NCBI RefSeq assembly: GCF_024362695.1
Contig: NC_065405.1
Coordinates: forward strand, 3,170,672-3,234,671
Source of the DNA: Pectinophora gossypiella
Taxonomy: Eukaryota > Arthropoda > Insecta > Lepidoptera > Gelechiidae
DNA: 64,000 nt
Reading direction: 5' to 3'
Under the pieces are notes generated by a model that made no database searches, was not told where the DNA came from, and worked only from the letters and a program-made list of their open reading frames with translations. The translations under genes and the position numbers were made by a program. Each line of letters begins with the position of its first letter. Within the stretch, counting starts at the first letter, position 1. Positions 1 to 12,500 of the stretch are shown here, one piece after another.

Positions 1-1
1 A

Positions 2-191
2 TTATGTGGGTAACGTTACAACCAATCTTAACACACCAGGGCTTAGACCAAGAGGACGACCAAAAACAAGATGGGCGGATGTGGTCAAAAAGGACCTGTG
101 TATGTGCAATGTCTCCGAGAACGACACGTCCGATAGAGCGAAGTGGAAGAGAAGTACGAAGAAGGCAGACCCCACCATCAGATGGGAATAG
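2..191 (+). pseudogene. LINE reverse transcriptase C-terminal fragment
   Basis: A frame from the window start to a stop at 189-191 encodes GLRPRGRPKTRWADVVKKDL and ends with DRAKWKRSTKKADPTIRWE. The RGRPKTRWxD(V/I) motif followed by an RAKWR-like motif is the standard C-terminal end of insect non-LTR reverse transcriptases. The 5' part lies outside the window. The stop is followed at once by the GA-repeat tail, as expected at a LINE 3' end. Confidence 0.8.
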
Positions 192-200
192 TAAATGCCA

Positions 201-203
<3 letters not shown>

Positions 204-253
<50 letters not shown>
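204..253 (+). repeat. (GA)n microsatellite, likely LINE tail
   Basis: About 24 uninterrupted GA units directly after the LINE C-terminal fragment. Simple repeats are common 3' tails of insect non-LTR elements. Confidence 0.9.
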
Positions 254-255
<2 letters not shown>

Positions 256-511
256 TGCTACTTGTAACTATGAGAAATAATAAGCATTTTTCATTTTCAT
301 GTGATGACCTGTAATGACTAATGACGATATTGGTGCCAATTCCTGTATTCACCATCTATCATCTATATGTGTAGCTATAGGAATGGTGTTTAAGTTATTA
401 AAATGAAATTAAATGATGTCTACAGGAATTATCACCAATATCGTCATTACATCACATTCTAAAATGAAAAATGCTTATAATTTTCATAATTACAAGTAGC
501 ACTGTAATTTG
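252..511. mobile_element. foldback MITE related to the GGCCCCGATTCCTG family
   Basis: Bases 253-356 are the imperfect inverted complement of 415-510; both outer ends read acagtgctacttgtaa on one strand. Inside are tggtgccaattcctg and caggaattatcacca, the end motifs of the larger elements at 923-1221 and 21692-22072. No coding capacity. Confidence 0.7.
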
Positions 512-922
512 TTTTATTTATTTGTTTATTTATTATGGTGCAAAACACACATAAGAAAAGTTCCGGTATGCCAAAACGACTGACGAACGACATGTGGTTT
601 TGCCTCTCCTAGATCATAATGTATGATTGTGTGTGTGTGTGTATCTTTACTCGTAATTACTCTGTAAATATGGTAATTTTCTACGCAGGATATCTCCGAT
701 CGTGTACAGTCGACGTCGATTAATTACCACTCGATTCTATGCCATAGATACTTAACATTGAACCAAGAAGTCACCTACTAAGGTCCACTTTGATTTATTG
801 ATCGCACTACTTTGTGTGAAACCTGATTTATTTACATAATTGATTTTTCTGGCTCCTTTAATAGTCACGAAAGTTGTCTGTTTCTAGCCGAAGTTTTTGT
901 ATTCAATATTAACATAACATAA
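512..922. other. unassigned intergenic DNA
   Basis: AT-rich sequence with a short GT repeat near 630-643. No gene or clear repeat boundary. Confidence 0.5.
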
Positions 923-1221
923 TGGTGCTAATTCCTGTAAACACCATCTAATTTTATTTTAAGTTATATCTGTCACTTTCTTATCCGCCGAAAAGGAAAG
1001 GGACGGGTAATCGACAAGCATAAAATTTATGGAACACACGTCAATTTTAAGCACAAATCTAAAACAACCGTCTAAAAATTCGCCCGGGTTATTCATTTAT
1101 TTACTCATTCTTCCTAAAATTAAGAGCTGTCAATCATCCGTCCCTTTCCTTTTCGGCGGATAAGAAAATGACAGGTATAACTTAAAGTAAAATTAAGAGA
1201 TGTCTGCAGGAATCGGGGCCA
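923..1221. mobile_element. foldback MITE, GGCCCCGATTCCTG family
   Basis: Left end tggtgctaattcctgtaaac and right end tgcaggaatcggggcca are inverted copies, and the arms continue for about 80 bp through a CTTATCCGCCGAAAAGG motif seen on both sides (about 980-1000 and 1145-1165). The centre matches 21780-21990 in reverse order. Non-coding, non-autonomous. Confidence 0.75.
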
Positions 1222-1475
1222 ATGTCAGCTGAGGCAAGTGGACTGTAGGGTTGCTTGTGGGTTTGGTTTGGTTTGTATGAAGTTCAGTTTCAGCCAAGTC
1301 ACCGCGACTTTTAAGACGTGCCCGGGTTGATAAGCAGCTGAATGCATTTATTTTTCTAATTTTATATCTAGTACATGAGTAAGTATTTAATTTATGATTC
1401 GTATTTTTGTCCATCAATGAGAGCACCTGTTAAGCTCTGCTGTGAAGCCACGTAATCTAGTATGCTCCGTATCCC

Positions 1476-1540
1476 CTCCAGTTGATTGTTAAGAGGCCTG
1501 TGCCCAGCAGTGGGACGTATATAGGCTGTTTATAATGATG
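1476..1540 (+). repeat. SINE family B, 3' end fragment
   Basis: Carries ccctccagttgattg and the motif cagcagtgggacgtatata found at the end of the full copies at 29027-29290 and 38480-38705. Confidence 0.75.
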
Positions 1541-2159
1541 ACTATGAGTTATTTTTTCAGAAAGGAACCCATTTAAATCGAATAGTCTCCTTCTTATCTG
1601 TCTATTTACTTACTTACTATTTATTATTATTAGACAACTCAGAGAAAGTCTAAATAGTTAACTGTTTAACTATACTAATATATCATTTGTTTCATCCTAA
1701 ACGCTATAAATAAACATGAAACTTCAAAAAAAGCCAAATTTTATTTCCTTCTAATTAGGGATTTCAAGTCGTAAAACCAGGGCATTATGCAGTCATAAAA
1801 TTCATTTGGAGTTATAAACCACGATGACAGGTTTTGTGAAAAACATGGTATCCGTTTTGTAACAAAAAATGCTTTATCGCATAGTAAAGGATATAAAATG
1901 GGCACGTAAAACTAATGGTAAGGATGTTGATTTGATTAAAAATACGATGTTGAAAGGAAAAAAGCGATCAAGTACCTAATTGCCTAAGAAACGCAAATAA
2001 CGTACTTTATTCTGATCTGTCTAGGTTTAAAGTTATTAAGTCGATTTTACATTATTACGCATCGAGTAGGTTATATAATATAATATAGTAACTATATATG
2101 TTATTATTTAAGTATTTTTTGGAAGTTATATTGTATTTAATTTGCAACCGCCATCTTTT
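1541..2159. other. unassigned intergenic DNA
   Basis: AT-rich with many stop codons in all frames. No recognised feature. Confidence 0.5.
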
Positions 2160-2222
2160 AAGTTTGAGAGCCCTCAGCGCTCCCCATTTGTCCGGCCAAG
2201 TAGTTAATAAGGTCGTCAATTG
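2160..2222 (-). repeat. SINE family C fragment
   Basis: Minus-strand copy of the motif GGCCGGACAAATGGGGAGCG and the following GCTGAGGGCTCTC, shared with 11560-11700, 27857-28010 and 53643-53752. Confidence 0.7.
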
Positions 2223-2875
2223 CCATGTAAGTATGTACTTAGATAAGTAAGTGTAACTGTTAACTTATTTGATTGCCATAAACTACTAACTATTGTATTG
2301 TATTGTTAGCATTGAAGAAAGAATACAATTCCTATAACTCTAACATTAAAATATAAACAAGTACTCATAGTAAAAAAAAAACTGAAATCACTTTTGAAGT
2401 AACATCAAGACAACTGCAAAATTGCAAATGAAACCAGCAGTTTTTATTATCTATGGAATGAAGCGTCATTACTATTTTTTATCGCGGTAACAAAGACAAC
2501 AGTGGAAAATAAGAGATTAAGTAGATAGATAGGTACGTATTTTAGTCAGTCTATCTAAATAATTCACTAATTATTAATAATATAGGTAGGTTCTTAACCA
2601 CTGAAATATTAACATTCAAAATATACAGTTACTCTGTAACCAAGCATCGCGGATCCAAAACAGTCGACTTGATAAATTGGCAAAAGTTTTTGCTGTTATT
2701 AATGGCTAATATAATTAATTAAATGTGTTAGAAAGGCTAGTTAGTCATCGAAAATAATATTTGTTATTGCATTTATTTATTAACAAATTAATCTTTCTAA
2801 TTTCTATGGATAAAATAAATTACTATTTTGTGGAAACGGTAAAAATACTTCGGGTCAACTAAAAAGTCATATATA

Positions 2876-3784
2876 TGTCACCGTAAAATTGTAAATAACG
2901 TTAGATTATAATCTATTGTGAACTGTCGAAAAATTGTGAAACGTAATATACTGCTTACAATTTAACGTATTATTATTCGTCAGATTATAATCTATCGAAG
3001 TAAAACTGTTAAATCACAATCTTACAATTGTCAAACTGTCAACTGTCCGACGGCTGTCCCTGATTGGTCGGCCTTACAGTAGACCGTTCTGTGTCCATAG
3101 AGTTAGGAATAAAACACAGGTGTCAGTCAAATAAAATAAATGCTCTTCAAGATTGTGAAATCAAGTACGTATTTATTAATTATTTAGTAAGTAATCAATA
3201 ATTCTGACATCACATGGTAAAAAAAAATGTATCAAAATTAAAAAATCTGAAACGTATCATTCAATATACTTTTCGTGTGTAAGATAAACATGTTGGCGGC
3301 ATAGGGGTGGCCCAAGGGCCACCCCCGCCGCACCCTAACCTACTGTTATGCCTTGTAAAAATTATGACAAAACACTATTATTCTAAAAAAGAATTATGGA
3401 TATCTATTTATTAATCCCAAAAATAAGTTATACCTAACAAACCAGTATTCCTAGATGTTATTATGGGAAAGTAAAACTATTATGCTAAAAAACGTTATGC
3501 AAAAAGGATTATGATAATTAAAATTATGACAAAAACATTTATGCATTTTAAGAGAATCCCAAATTAACATTATGCTCACTCTAATAGTTTTGTAACTCTA
3601 TGGTATAGCACGCGAGGTGCGTTTCGTATCACAATTTGACGGTTTCACTTCGATAAATTACAATCTACCGAAAAATAATACGTTAAATTGTAAGCAATAT
3701 GATACGATTCATAATTATTCGACAGTTCACAATCTCGCGATTGATAGATTATAATCTAACGTTATTTACAATTTTACGGTGACA
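2876..3784. mobile_element. 909-bp non-autonomous TIR transposon with TATATA duplication
   Basis: Ends are TGTCACCGTAAAATTGTAAA and its inverted complement. The arms extend roughly 130 bp (2876-3010 and 3650-3784) with some divergence. Both flanks read TATATA (2870-2875 and 3785-3790), a target-site duplication at a TA-rich site. The interior includes a short GC-rich palindrome, ggggtggcccaagggccacccc, near 3304-3325. No transposase frame is present, so mobility would need a related enzyme. Confidence 0.8.
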
Positions 3785-4096
3785 TATATACAATACATGT
3801 CATAATGCTTTGAATTGATACTAGAAATATTCACATCTCAATTGCTTTACAAGATATCTTCGACAATAAAACAAAAAAGTGAGTGAGTAAAAATATTCAA
3901 AAATAATTCTAAGTATATTAATTAATTAAAAAATAAATAAATAATAAATTTAAAAAATAATAATAATTAATTTTTTTTTATTTTTTTTTATATTTGAATT
4001 AACCGACGGATATTAACAAGTTAGTTATTTCAAAATGTAAGTGTTAAAAGTTATAAAAAATGTCATATTCGCTTCTAAAAAATATACTTAAACTAC
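3785..4096. other. AT-rich spacer before tRNA-Leu
   Basis: Nearly pure A/T at 3910-3990 (TAAT and polyT runs). Nothing recognised. Confidence 0.5.
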
Positions 4097-4100
4097 AAAA
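4097..4100 (-). terminator. Pol III terminator of tRNA-Leu
   Basis: A run of four T on the minus strand, six bases past the tRNA 3' end, is the usual signal for RNA polymerase III release. Confidence 0.6.
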
Positions 4101-4106
4101 GAAATT

Positions 4107-4186
4107 TGACAGCGGTGGGATTCGAACCCACGCCCTTTCGGACTGGTGCCTAAAACCAGCGCCTTAGACCACTCGGCCACGCTGCC
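4107..4186 (-). tRNA. tRNA-Leu (anticodon UAG)
   Basis: The minus strand folds as a complete class II tRNA of 80 nt including discriminator A: acceptor stem GGCAGCG/CGCTGTC with one G-U pair, D arm GCC...GGC, anticodon arm CTGGT-TTTAGGC-ACCAG with anticodon TAG, an 11-nt variable region, and T arm GTGGG-TTCGAAT-CCCAC. All stems pair, unlike the decayed tRNA-like SINE heads elsewhere. TTTT follows shortly (4097-4100 on the plus strand as AAAA), a normal RNA polymerase III stop. It would decode CUA (and possibly other CUN) leucine codons. Confidence 0.93.
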
Positions 4187-4667
4187 TCTATAGCCGTGTG
4201 GTGAAATTACACAACTACTTTATATTGGCGGCTGTGCGTGGTACGCCGCGTGATTATCATTACACGTCATGCGGGTCGATAGTTTTGAGAATCTCGACCG
4301 TAACGCAATGAAAATAAAGTCTAATGTTCCTTTTTGTATTTCCGTTGTGATAAGACGTTTCGGTATTACAAAGGTACGTATTTAGACTTCATCGAATGTT
4401 CTGGATTGTAAATAACATTCAAATAACGTTGTACTTTGCTCCATGTTTATTGTGCTACGTAATATCATCATGCTATAACCCTTATGTGGTAGGCAGTAGG
4501 AGCGGTCGTCATTATTTTTAGGGTTCCATAGTAAAATGACAAAAACGGGATTGGAAATAAGTGTTATTTTGGACAAATTCATTTCCTTCTCTATGACTTT
4601 TTTGTTTTTTTTTTGTGCTATCATATAACGACTACATACTTAGGTAAATAGTAGCTGGAATCGACTG

Positions 4668-4815
4668 TTAACGTGCCCTTCGAAGCACAGATCATCTTAG
4701 TTTCTGAAAATCGGGTGATCAGTCATCAATGTCCGAACTAAACTAGGGCCTAGGGATTAAAAAATCGAACCTCTGGAGAGCCCAACGCTCTACCACTGGA
4801 CTATGGAAGCAGTTA
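4668..4815 (-). repeat. tRNA-derived SINE (family B-like) with degraded head
   Basis: On the minus strand a tRNA-like head (ATAGTCCAGTGGTAGAGCG, GGTTCGA) is followed by the body motifs GATCACCCGATT and a CTTCGAAGGGCACGTTAA-like tail. The head does not fold as an intact tRNA. Confidence 0.65.
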
Positions 4816-7800
4816 CACGTTCGTTCTTCATCATAATCAATCTGTAGAACTAACAAGCGCAACGTGATAAAATTTTGTCACGGCCATTTTATCGATTCTG
4901 ACGATATAATTAAGTCATTTTGTTGATTGGTGCTAATATCTGAATCCAAATAAGTCATTTCGTTCTGTCAAAATACGAACAAAATCACGTGGCACACATG
5001 TTAAAATCAGATATACAATACATAGTATTAGACATATTCAGATCTCCTCAATCGTGTTGATGATGGCATAGGTTATAATGACTTTTTGACATATTTCTAC
5101 AAAGAGAATCAGGTCCAAATTATGATGGTAGGGAGTACTATTTCATACGAGTTTATTGACATTAGTTACAAATTGAAGTATGCAAGCGTTCCCTAGATAA
5201 TAGGTATTTTCAAGACGTCAAGCCAGCGGGATCAAAGAACTGCCTTTATAACTTTGGAACCGTTGAAGTACTAATTTCGGTATTTTGCAGGGGGTGAGTA
5301 CTATTTCGGTACTATTTTTTGGCGTTTAAATCAAAGCGAAAGACCTTGTCGTTAACTCTCGCCAAATTTCGCTCACCGTCAAGCTAGCAAGTGCAATAAA
5401 ACATGGCTATAAATCCAGAACCGTGATGGTACTAATTTTTTTACAACAGGTACTATTTTTTTCAATAAGAGTACTATTTTTTGGTATGGTAAAATTATTT
5501 TTTCGTGCCCATTTTTTTTTTGAGGCCGCTAGCTTGACGCACACCCTTGATTTTGTTTTAACGGGAAAAAAACAAACATCGATTTCGACAACATTTATTG
5601 AATCGATCGATAATTTTATCATGTTGCGCATGTTAGCCCTGCTGGTACCGTTCTCTGTTTTTTTTTGTTCTGGGTTTTTTTTTCGTAGTAGTTCCGAACT
5701 AGAAGTATCAGCTAAGTATACCTACTATAATGGTTCCTTATGGCTCAATAAGGCTTATAATTTACCTTTATATACAGGGTGTTAGTGACATCGTAATGAA
5801 TACTCACCCTGTATACTGTATACACCGACTGTGTAAAATACAACTTTATGATTTTATTATTATTGCTTATGGAAGACAAGAATAAAAAATCCTGCGTGGA
5901 TCATATATCCAGCTTAAGCTCCCCTAACCAAGTCTCTGCCGCATATGATTTTTATTTATAAGTTATATTTAGGGTCTTCAGGGTTGGTAATGAAATAAAA
6001 CAACCAATGTACATGTTTGTATGACCTGTATATTTACCTAAGTGTAAAGGAGCATTATTTACACGGTGGACATCCATACTTTATGCCTACCGAACGTTAC
6101 CTAACTTGCCTCTTAAATTACATTAGTTAGAGTCAAACAAATAAACATAATTTTGATACTCAGGAGAGGTATAAACATCACTTGGAATATTTTTCTACAT
6201 TTTATTTGTGATACGGCATACACTTTATTCATTAAATACAGAAGTTTATTACACCACCTATCTTTAGAAGTAAATACATAATTTTTCGCCATAAAACCAT
6301 TTATCATTTTTTATAAGTGAAATAAATTTACTGTAAAATAAAATTAATATTATTTGTAGTTCATAATTTACAATTGTATTACAATTTTAATTAAAAGTGT
6401 AAATTGTATCACAATTTAAATATTTTATATTACTGGAAAATCAAGTGTCTATTAAATGACTGAAAAATAAGTGTTTCTTTCGTTGATAGATGGCGGTACC
6501 AAACTTATCTTAACTTTTCTTAACTTTTTATAAGTTAATCTTAAGTGTATCCAAAACGTATTGTAACAAAATGCATGTCCTTGAAATATAGCTATTGATT
6601 ATTTTACTCTACAGTTATAAACAATAGTTATGTGTGTTGAAAAAGCAAAACTGACCAGTTTAATCATAATTTTTCAATATATAAAATTAATATTTGTCAT
6701 GTTTTTGAAACAGAGGTTAATTAAATGTAAGGGACTTTTTATTTTTTTACCGAATGAAATATTTATTAGCGTTTTATTTAGGCCAATAGATATTTTCGAG
6801 CGTATATTAAAAAAAAACCCTTACAGATTTTAAAAAAACTATGGTTTAAATTGTCCAAGTCGAAATAAAAATGTAAATATAATTTCATAATTTACACTTG
6901 AAAATTCTAATCACATTTAGTTCATAAAAATCTGCATGAGAAAAATCTCCCCCTATGCCACCTAATGTCACGAATTTTATTAGAAAATAATGATTTTAAA
7001 AAGAAACATTGTTCGTAAATTTAAAATAAAATAAATATTAATTAGCATATCCATTTATCGGGTTACATAATATTAGTAGGTACATTACTTTATGTTACTG
7101 TATAAATTACACAGTTTAAAGCCTATAAGAATTTACAGTTATAATGTACAATCCTTATACTATGAGCAGTCGCTCGCTACTGCAGTAGGTTAGTACAAAT
7201 CCCACGGGAATGTTCCGATTTACTCTGTGGAATTTTCTAGAAATAAACTTAGGGGTTTTCTTAGATTCAATAAAAATAGACATTACGACATAAAATCCGT
7301 TAATCAGTAGTTGAATTGATTGGGTTATGTTGGTTGAGATTAACTTGTAAATTACACTTATAGTTCTCTAAGTTATAAACCTAGATACTATTATATCATT
7401 TTTGCGTTTATCTAAGACTTAATTTATTTTGACACCAATAGATGGCGCTGTTATTAAAAATATTTTACCGCTGATATTAGGTTTAATTTTATTATCATAG
7501 ATAGTAATTTATTAAGAGTTTTTCTATAGAAAACTCCACAGAACGACATTAATTTGTCGACACCTACAATATTTATAGTGAAATGTCCAATATGTGCCTC
7601 ATTTTGACTTCGAACGTATTGTATACATTTTATATTAGTTACATATATACGTAGTAACACACCTAAAAGGTTGAAAACATCTTGAGATATGCAAATCTAA
7701 ATTAATTTTACATTTAAGGTAGTTTTAAACAATGGCGATTTGCAGCAATATAGAGAACAATATAATAATAATTTACTAAGTTAGTTACACATTTATATGT

Positions 7801-8699
7801 ATTTCTGAAATTGTTCATAAGTTGAATAAAAACTTATAGGTAGGTACCGCAATTCGCCATTGTCTGGTTTTCCTTTTAAATTTTAACACTTATTTTTTTA
7901 TAAATTACAATAATTTATTACAATTAATTCAAATAAATTAATTGACTTAATGCGATTGATAAGAAATTACAACATTTTGGATGTCGAAGCCAAGCACGAG
8001 CGAGTTTTAACTTTGAAGATGGCACAAAAAAGGTAAAAGTAAACTACAAAGAAAATGAACAAAAACACATTCGTTGCACAACCTAGTTTTAAAATAACTA
8101 CAAATGTAATCTAAAAGAAATGACGAGAAATAAGTCAATTATATTAAAAGTAAAACGACACAACTAAACAAAGAATATTTTTTAACTCCTCTTTTAATTC
8201 ATAGCCCAAAAAGACAACAAAAATTGTCTCGTACGTATGTCACTAATTTAAAAATATTATAAAAAAAACCCAATTGATTACAGAGAAAAATATAAAGTAG
8301 CAAAGACTATAACTATAAAATATTAAAAGCTATTTAAATTATATTCCCCAATTTAAATAAGCTAAAGGAACGTAATATCTTCCGATTAGATGGTCGAATA
8401 GCTTATTACAAGTATAAAAAGTTGCAATAAAATTACAGCTCAAAAATAACTGTAAAAAATTTCGATGCCAAATTCTCTGGAAGTAAACTTGTAAAGATCT
8501 AAATATACAACTATTCCATATAAATTCTACTTCGAAACCTTAGAGAGTGATCTAAATACACACATTATATATTATATTACAGCTGACAAACAATAGATAT
8601 GGACGTGTCCATAGACTATTTTGAGATTTAAACGTTTAGTCTATGCGAAGAGAACGGTCTACGCTAGGAAATATACAGTTGAAGAAAGCGGATGGCACA
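4816..8699. other. long AT-rich intergenic stretch
   Basis: No gene found. 5423-5785 has an open plus-strand frame made mostly of T-rich codons with no splice or start signals; it looks like chance. 5773-5813 is a tiny foldback copy. Frames at 6113-6307, 6630-6833 and 7454-7660 are AT-rich chance frames. Confidence 0.5.
5773..5813. mobile_element. internally deleted CAGGGTGT foldback element
   Basis: Starts tacagggtgttagtgacat and ends actcaccctgta, 41 bp in all: the two ends of the family with almost no interior. Confidence 0.65.
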
Positions 8700-8705
8700 T
8701 TTATT
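8700..8705 (-). promoter_or_regulatory. Sdc: candidate poly(A) signal of syndecan
   Basis: This is the first minus-strand AATAAA downstream of the syndecan stop codon. The stretch between the stop and this point is less AT-rich than the DNA below 8600, as expected for an untranslated region. Further AATAAA or variant signals occur lower down, so longer transcripts are possible. The real cleavage site cannot be told from sequence. Confidence 0.3.
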
Positions 8706-9423
8706 TTATACAGAGAACATTACACAATGGGTCCGCAACACAGTCAATTACAAAATGTCATTGTAATTTAGAATCCAATTCTCTCGAATTGTAATTCCCA
8801 TCAGTCATCCACTCGCTGTTTGTTGCCTTGCTTGTATTGTTGTCATTATAAATAGAATGCGTCCACGGACTGTGTTACAGAACCCATTTTCATTCAGCAT
8901 CAATAGAACACGTTACTTCATCAACACTCAACCACATTGGTCTCGAAACATGAAGAAGTCAGGTCACTGACGTACACTGAACAGCGTCAAACATTAAGCA
9001 GGCAACAAACATCTATCGATCATCACTGCCTCACCATATATAATTTATAAAAATTTGGTCTTACAAGTGATAATTTCAGTGAAAATCTCATTGATTTTTT
9101 TCAATAACTTATTTATCTCATTAAACAGATAAATAATATTTTTGGTACTTGGTTTGTACATTCTATAGTACAATCCGTACACGTCAATTTAAATTATAAA
9201 TAAGTTTGCCGGTTCGGTTGTAGTTGTGAGACGACCACAGAACAATTTTAGCCACGTTGGTAAAATGATTATAATTGTAAGTCCTTGCACGCGAGCTGCG
9301 TGAAATGGAATGTATCTGTCAAAAATTTAAAAAGGTAACGGCATACTGTGAACCGCGATTGGCGGTCAGTCGGTGCGTGGGCACCGACTAGTAAACACGT
9401 GGCATGTTTTGTTCTGTGTCGTC

Positions 9424-9596
9424 TCACGCATAGAACTCGCGATTATTGTGGCCCTTCCCGTAGGAGGCGGCTGCGGGGCTTCTCTTGGGCTCGTCCAGCG
9501 CATACGAGCCCTCGTCCTTCTTGCGCATGCGGTACACTATGAACATCACCACCAAGATCGCGCATAGCAGCCCTACTACTGCACCGCCAATCACAG
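9424..9596 (-). CDS. Sdc: syndecan terminal exon: membrane helix, cytoplasmic tail, stop
   Basis: 173 nt: two bases completing Ala, then 56 codons and TGA at 9424-9426. The acceptor is ttgtatgtttcag. The helix runs from VIGGAVVGLL through VMFIVY and contains GxxxG (GAVVG), the dimerisation motif of syndecan helices. The tail starts with RMRKKDEGSY (C1), has a short variable part (ALDEPKRSPAAASYGKG) and closes with NNREFYA, whose EFYA end is the C2 PDZ-binding motif for syntenin and CASK-type partners. The nearest minus-strand AATAAA is at 8700-8705, which would give a 3' UTR of roughly 700 nt. Confidence 0.96.
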
Positions 9597-12500
9597 CTGA
9601 AACATACAATTTGTCACGTTAAATTATATGAATGCAACAATTCAAACAGTTCTAAAAATATAGGCACATATTACAGTGCAACTCTCAATAATGTAGAAGA
9701 TATATTTTAAGGTATCCTTTAAATATAATTTTATTTTTTTGTTTATAATCAATGTTATCCGTGATAGCTGTGATTAAGGTACTGAAGATTTGCTCTATTA
9801 TCAATTGATTATATAATAATTTAATACTTTATTATAAATTAAAAAAATATATATTTCAGAAATCTAAACCGGCGAGCAAACGTGAGGACTTTGATGATTA
9901 TGAAAGAAGCGAAAGTGTCGTGTCAGGTTCTTAAGTTAGTAAAATTCCGTGGTCTCTGTCTACCCCAACAGGAAACAGGCGTGATGTTATAATGTTATGT
10001 AGACTCTGTTTCGTTTAAAATAGCAGATGTGCCACTTCTGGGTTTAAAAAGCTCTAAACACTGCGCGCCATATTTAAATTTAGCTCGAAAACATAGTTCG
10101 AATTCCTTACAAGGTATTGACTACGTGATGAGAGTTTCTATGTATTGTCTTTATTTTAAAATATTCGACTGAAAAAAGCACAATACATACCGGCGAGTAT
10201 GCCAGGCTGCGCGAAGAAGCTGGTGGCGCGGTCCTCTGGCTTAGCGTTCATGATGAAAACGACGTTGTCTGCCGGCCGCGACTCCGCGCCTTCGTGCTCC
10301 TTGTCAGGATCCTGCTGTAATTAATTAAATTAAAATTTACTATTTATTTTAAAATGACAATTATTTATTTTAGAGATAAATACAATTTATTTTATTTAAA
10401 TTTTTCATTTTATTTTTTAAGGAATTAAAATTAAATTTATTTTACAATTTTATAAAATAACTGAATTGACTCGCCATAGAAGAACGCCTAAATGTGTGTA
10501 ATTTTACATTGTGCTTTTTTACAGAGAGGTAACATAGAATAAGGGCAGGTAACATAGCGTATGCTATGGAATTATATTTGCGGTTATACTGTAAATGTAG
10601 GCGTGTATAGGAATTTTGTATAAATAATTCTGATGAATTATAGCTAATTAGAATTTTATTGTCCAGTTCAATTTCAGTTACGAACTTAAAAATAACGATC
10701 TAAATTCTAAACTTTTTGTAAAACACTGTTGATTGTTGATGTTTAAAGTGGCATAAACATTATTGACTGACACTAGCAAAATAAAAATCTGCATATCGTC
10801 TAAGAAACAAAATGTACATGTGATTTTTGTTAACTAAACCTCGCATAGACAAGCTCAATTCAATCCAGGTAATTGGTGGTGTAAATTTTTACCCGGATAA
10901 AAAAATAATAAAAAGTAATAAAAGAAATAAAAAAGAATTATATTGAATTTAATTTAAAATAATCTATGTTTAAAATCACATTCGAATGTTGTTTTTTTTT
11001 TTAAAAGGCGCTTACGTTTTTTTCACTATAAGGCGACGATATGTAATAGAGGATTCACGTGCGATATGCGCCTGCGCCGACTATGGCGAACACTATGACG
11101 GACGTCATACTAATCGTCTAGTAGGTCTAGCACCAATTAGGTCAGGGCCACGACCAACGGGTGCCAGCCAGCTCTTGAGCAATGTTTCTTTTTATTGAAT
11201 GAATATACAAATATGTTGGGAATCTTTATGATAAAATCATAAAAACTAAAGTGAGATAGGGCCCATAAGTCAATCAGTATTTTGGAAAGACACCATAGTT
11301 ATCGGTTGCTGACAGCTAGTCAAATCAGTTACTTTTTACTAAACGTCAAAGCAATAAAATGATATATAAAAATATTCGATGTGTGCGAAAAAGTTATAAA
11401 AAGTCGGACTGTTATTAAAATTCATAAATAAGTAAATTAGACAAAAGAAAATGTTTCTCGTTAGTTTCAGATCTGTCTCAATAATCAGAATTTCATAATT
11501 TATCTTGGACCTAAGAAATTAATCAATTTGTTGACGGCGCGGGCGCAGATCCTTTTTTGACGTGACTTATTGTAGATTTGCCGGAAATGGCATTAAGTAC
11601 TTGGCCGGACTAATGGGAAGCGCTGAGGTCTCTCACCCGGTACTAAATTTCAAGCAACAGGCCTGAGGGTGGCCAGTTGGGCGCGATCCTCGGCTCAGGG
11701 CGTCGAGAAAATATACCTATATATAATATAAGTTACCTTTTTGTATAATTTTGTACTTAAAATTTGTCAACTAAATATGAAACAAATAAATCTGAATCTA
11801 TAATACTTACTGATATAATAGTTGTTAAAAAGTACCTAGTAGAAAGTAGCGATATAGCAGAATACTTACAATGCCCGAGTTGGTGTCTTCCCCGGAGATG
11901 CTGATATCGTCGGGGCGGGAGGGTGTCTCCGCCCCCGCGCTGCGGCCCTCCTCCTCGGCCTCGATCGACTCCTTGCCGGTGATGATGCGAGCTGGAACGT
12001 TCAACATGTTACGTTAGCACATGCATAAGATATACGGCTTACCACCTATTACGTTGGTCTAACAGACAGCTCTTGCGATGGATGTACCTCCGACTACCCA
12101 ATAGTGTGTTTATGGTATGTTAAGATATACATAAATTCGCGGTAATGGTAAGCAGAGGTCACCGAATTTCACTACACCAGGCCCCCAGACACCAGAGTTG
12201 ATGGGGTTGGTAATCCACTTCACAATCCACACGATAGAAGAAGACCGAATTCCACTTACGACGATCCTGACACATTTTCGCTTCTACTCTTATCAAAATC
12301 CTCATTCACACTTGCCCGTTCAGAGTATTCTTGATTTGGCCATTCTTTAACACATTAGAAGAGATAGAAAATATCATTTGGTATCGCCTCGGATGGTTTC
12401 GAATATTTTTTTTAAGACAGCCGGTGAGTATTATTGTATACAGGGTGTTAGTGACATCGTAACGAAAACTTTGAGGAATCATTCAGACCATGATTCTGAG

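Noticed and set aside
5423..5785. 120-codon open frame on the plus strand
   Set aside because: Driven by T-rich low-complexity sequence, with no start context, splice sites or family likeness.
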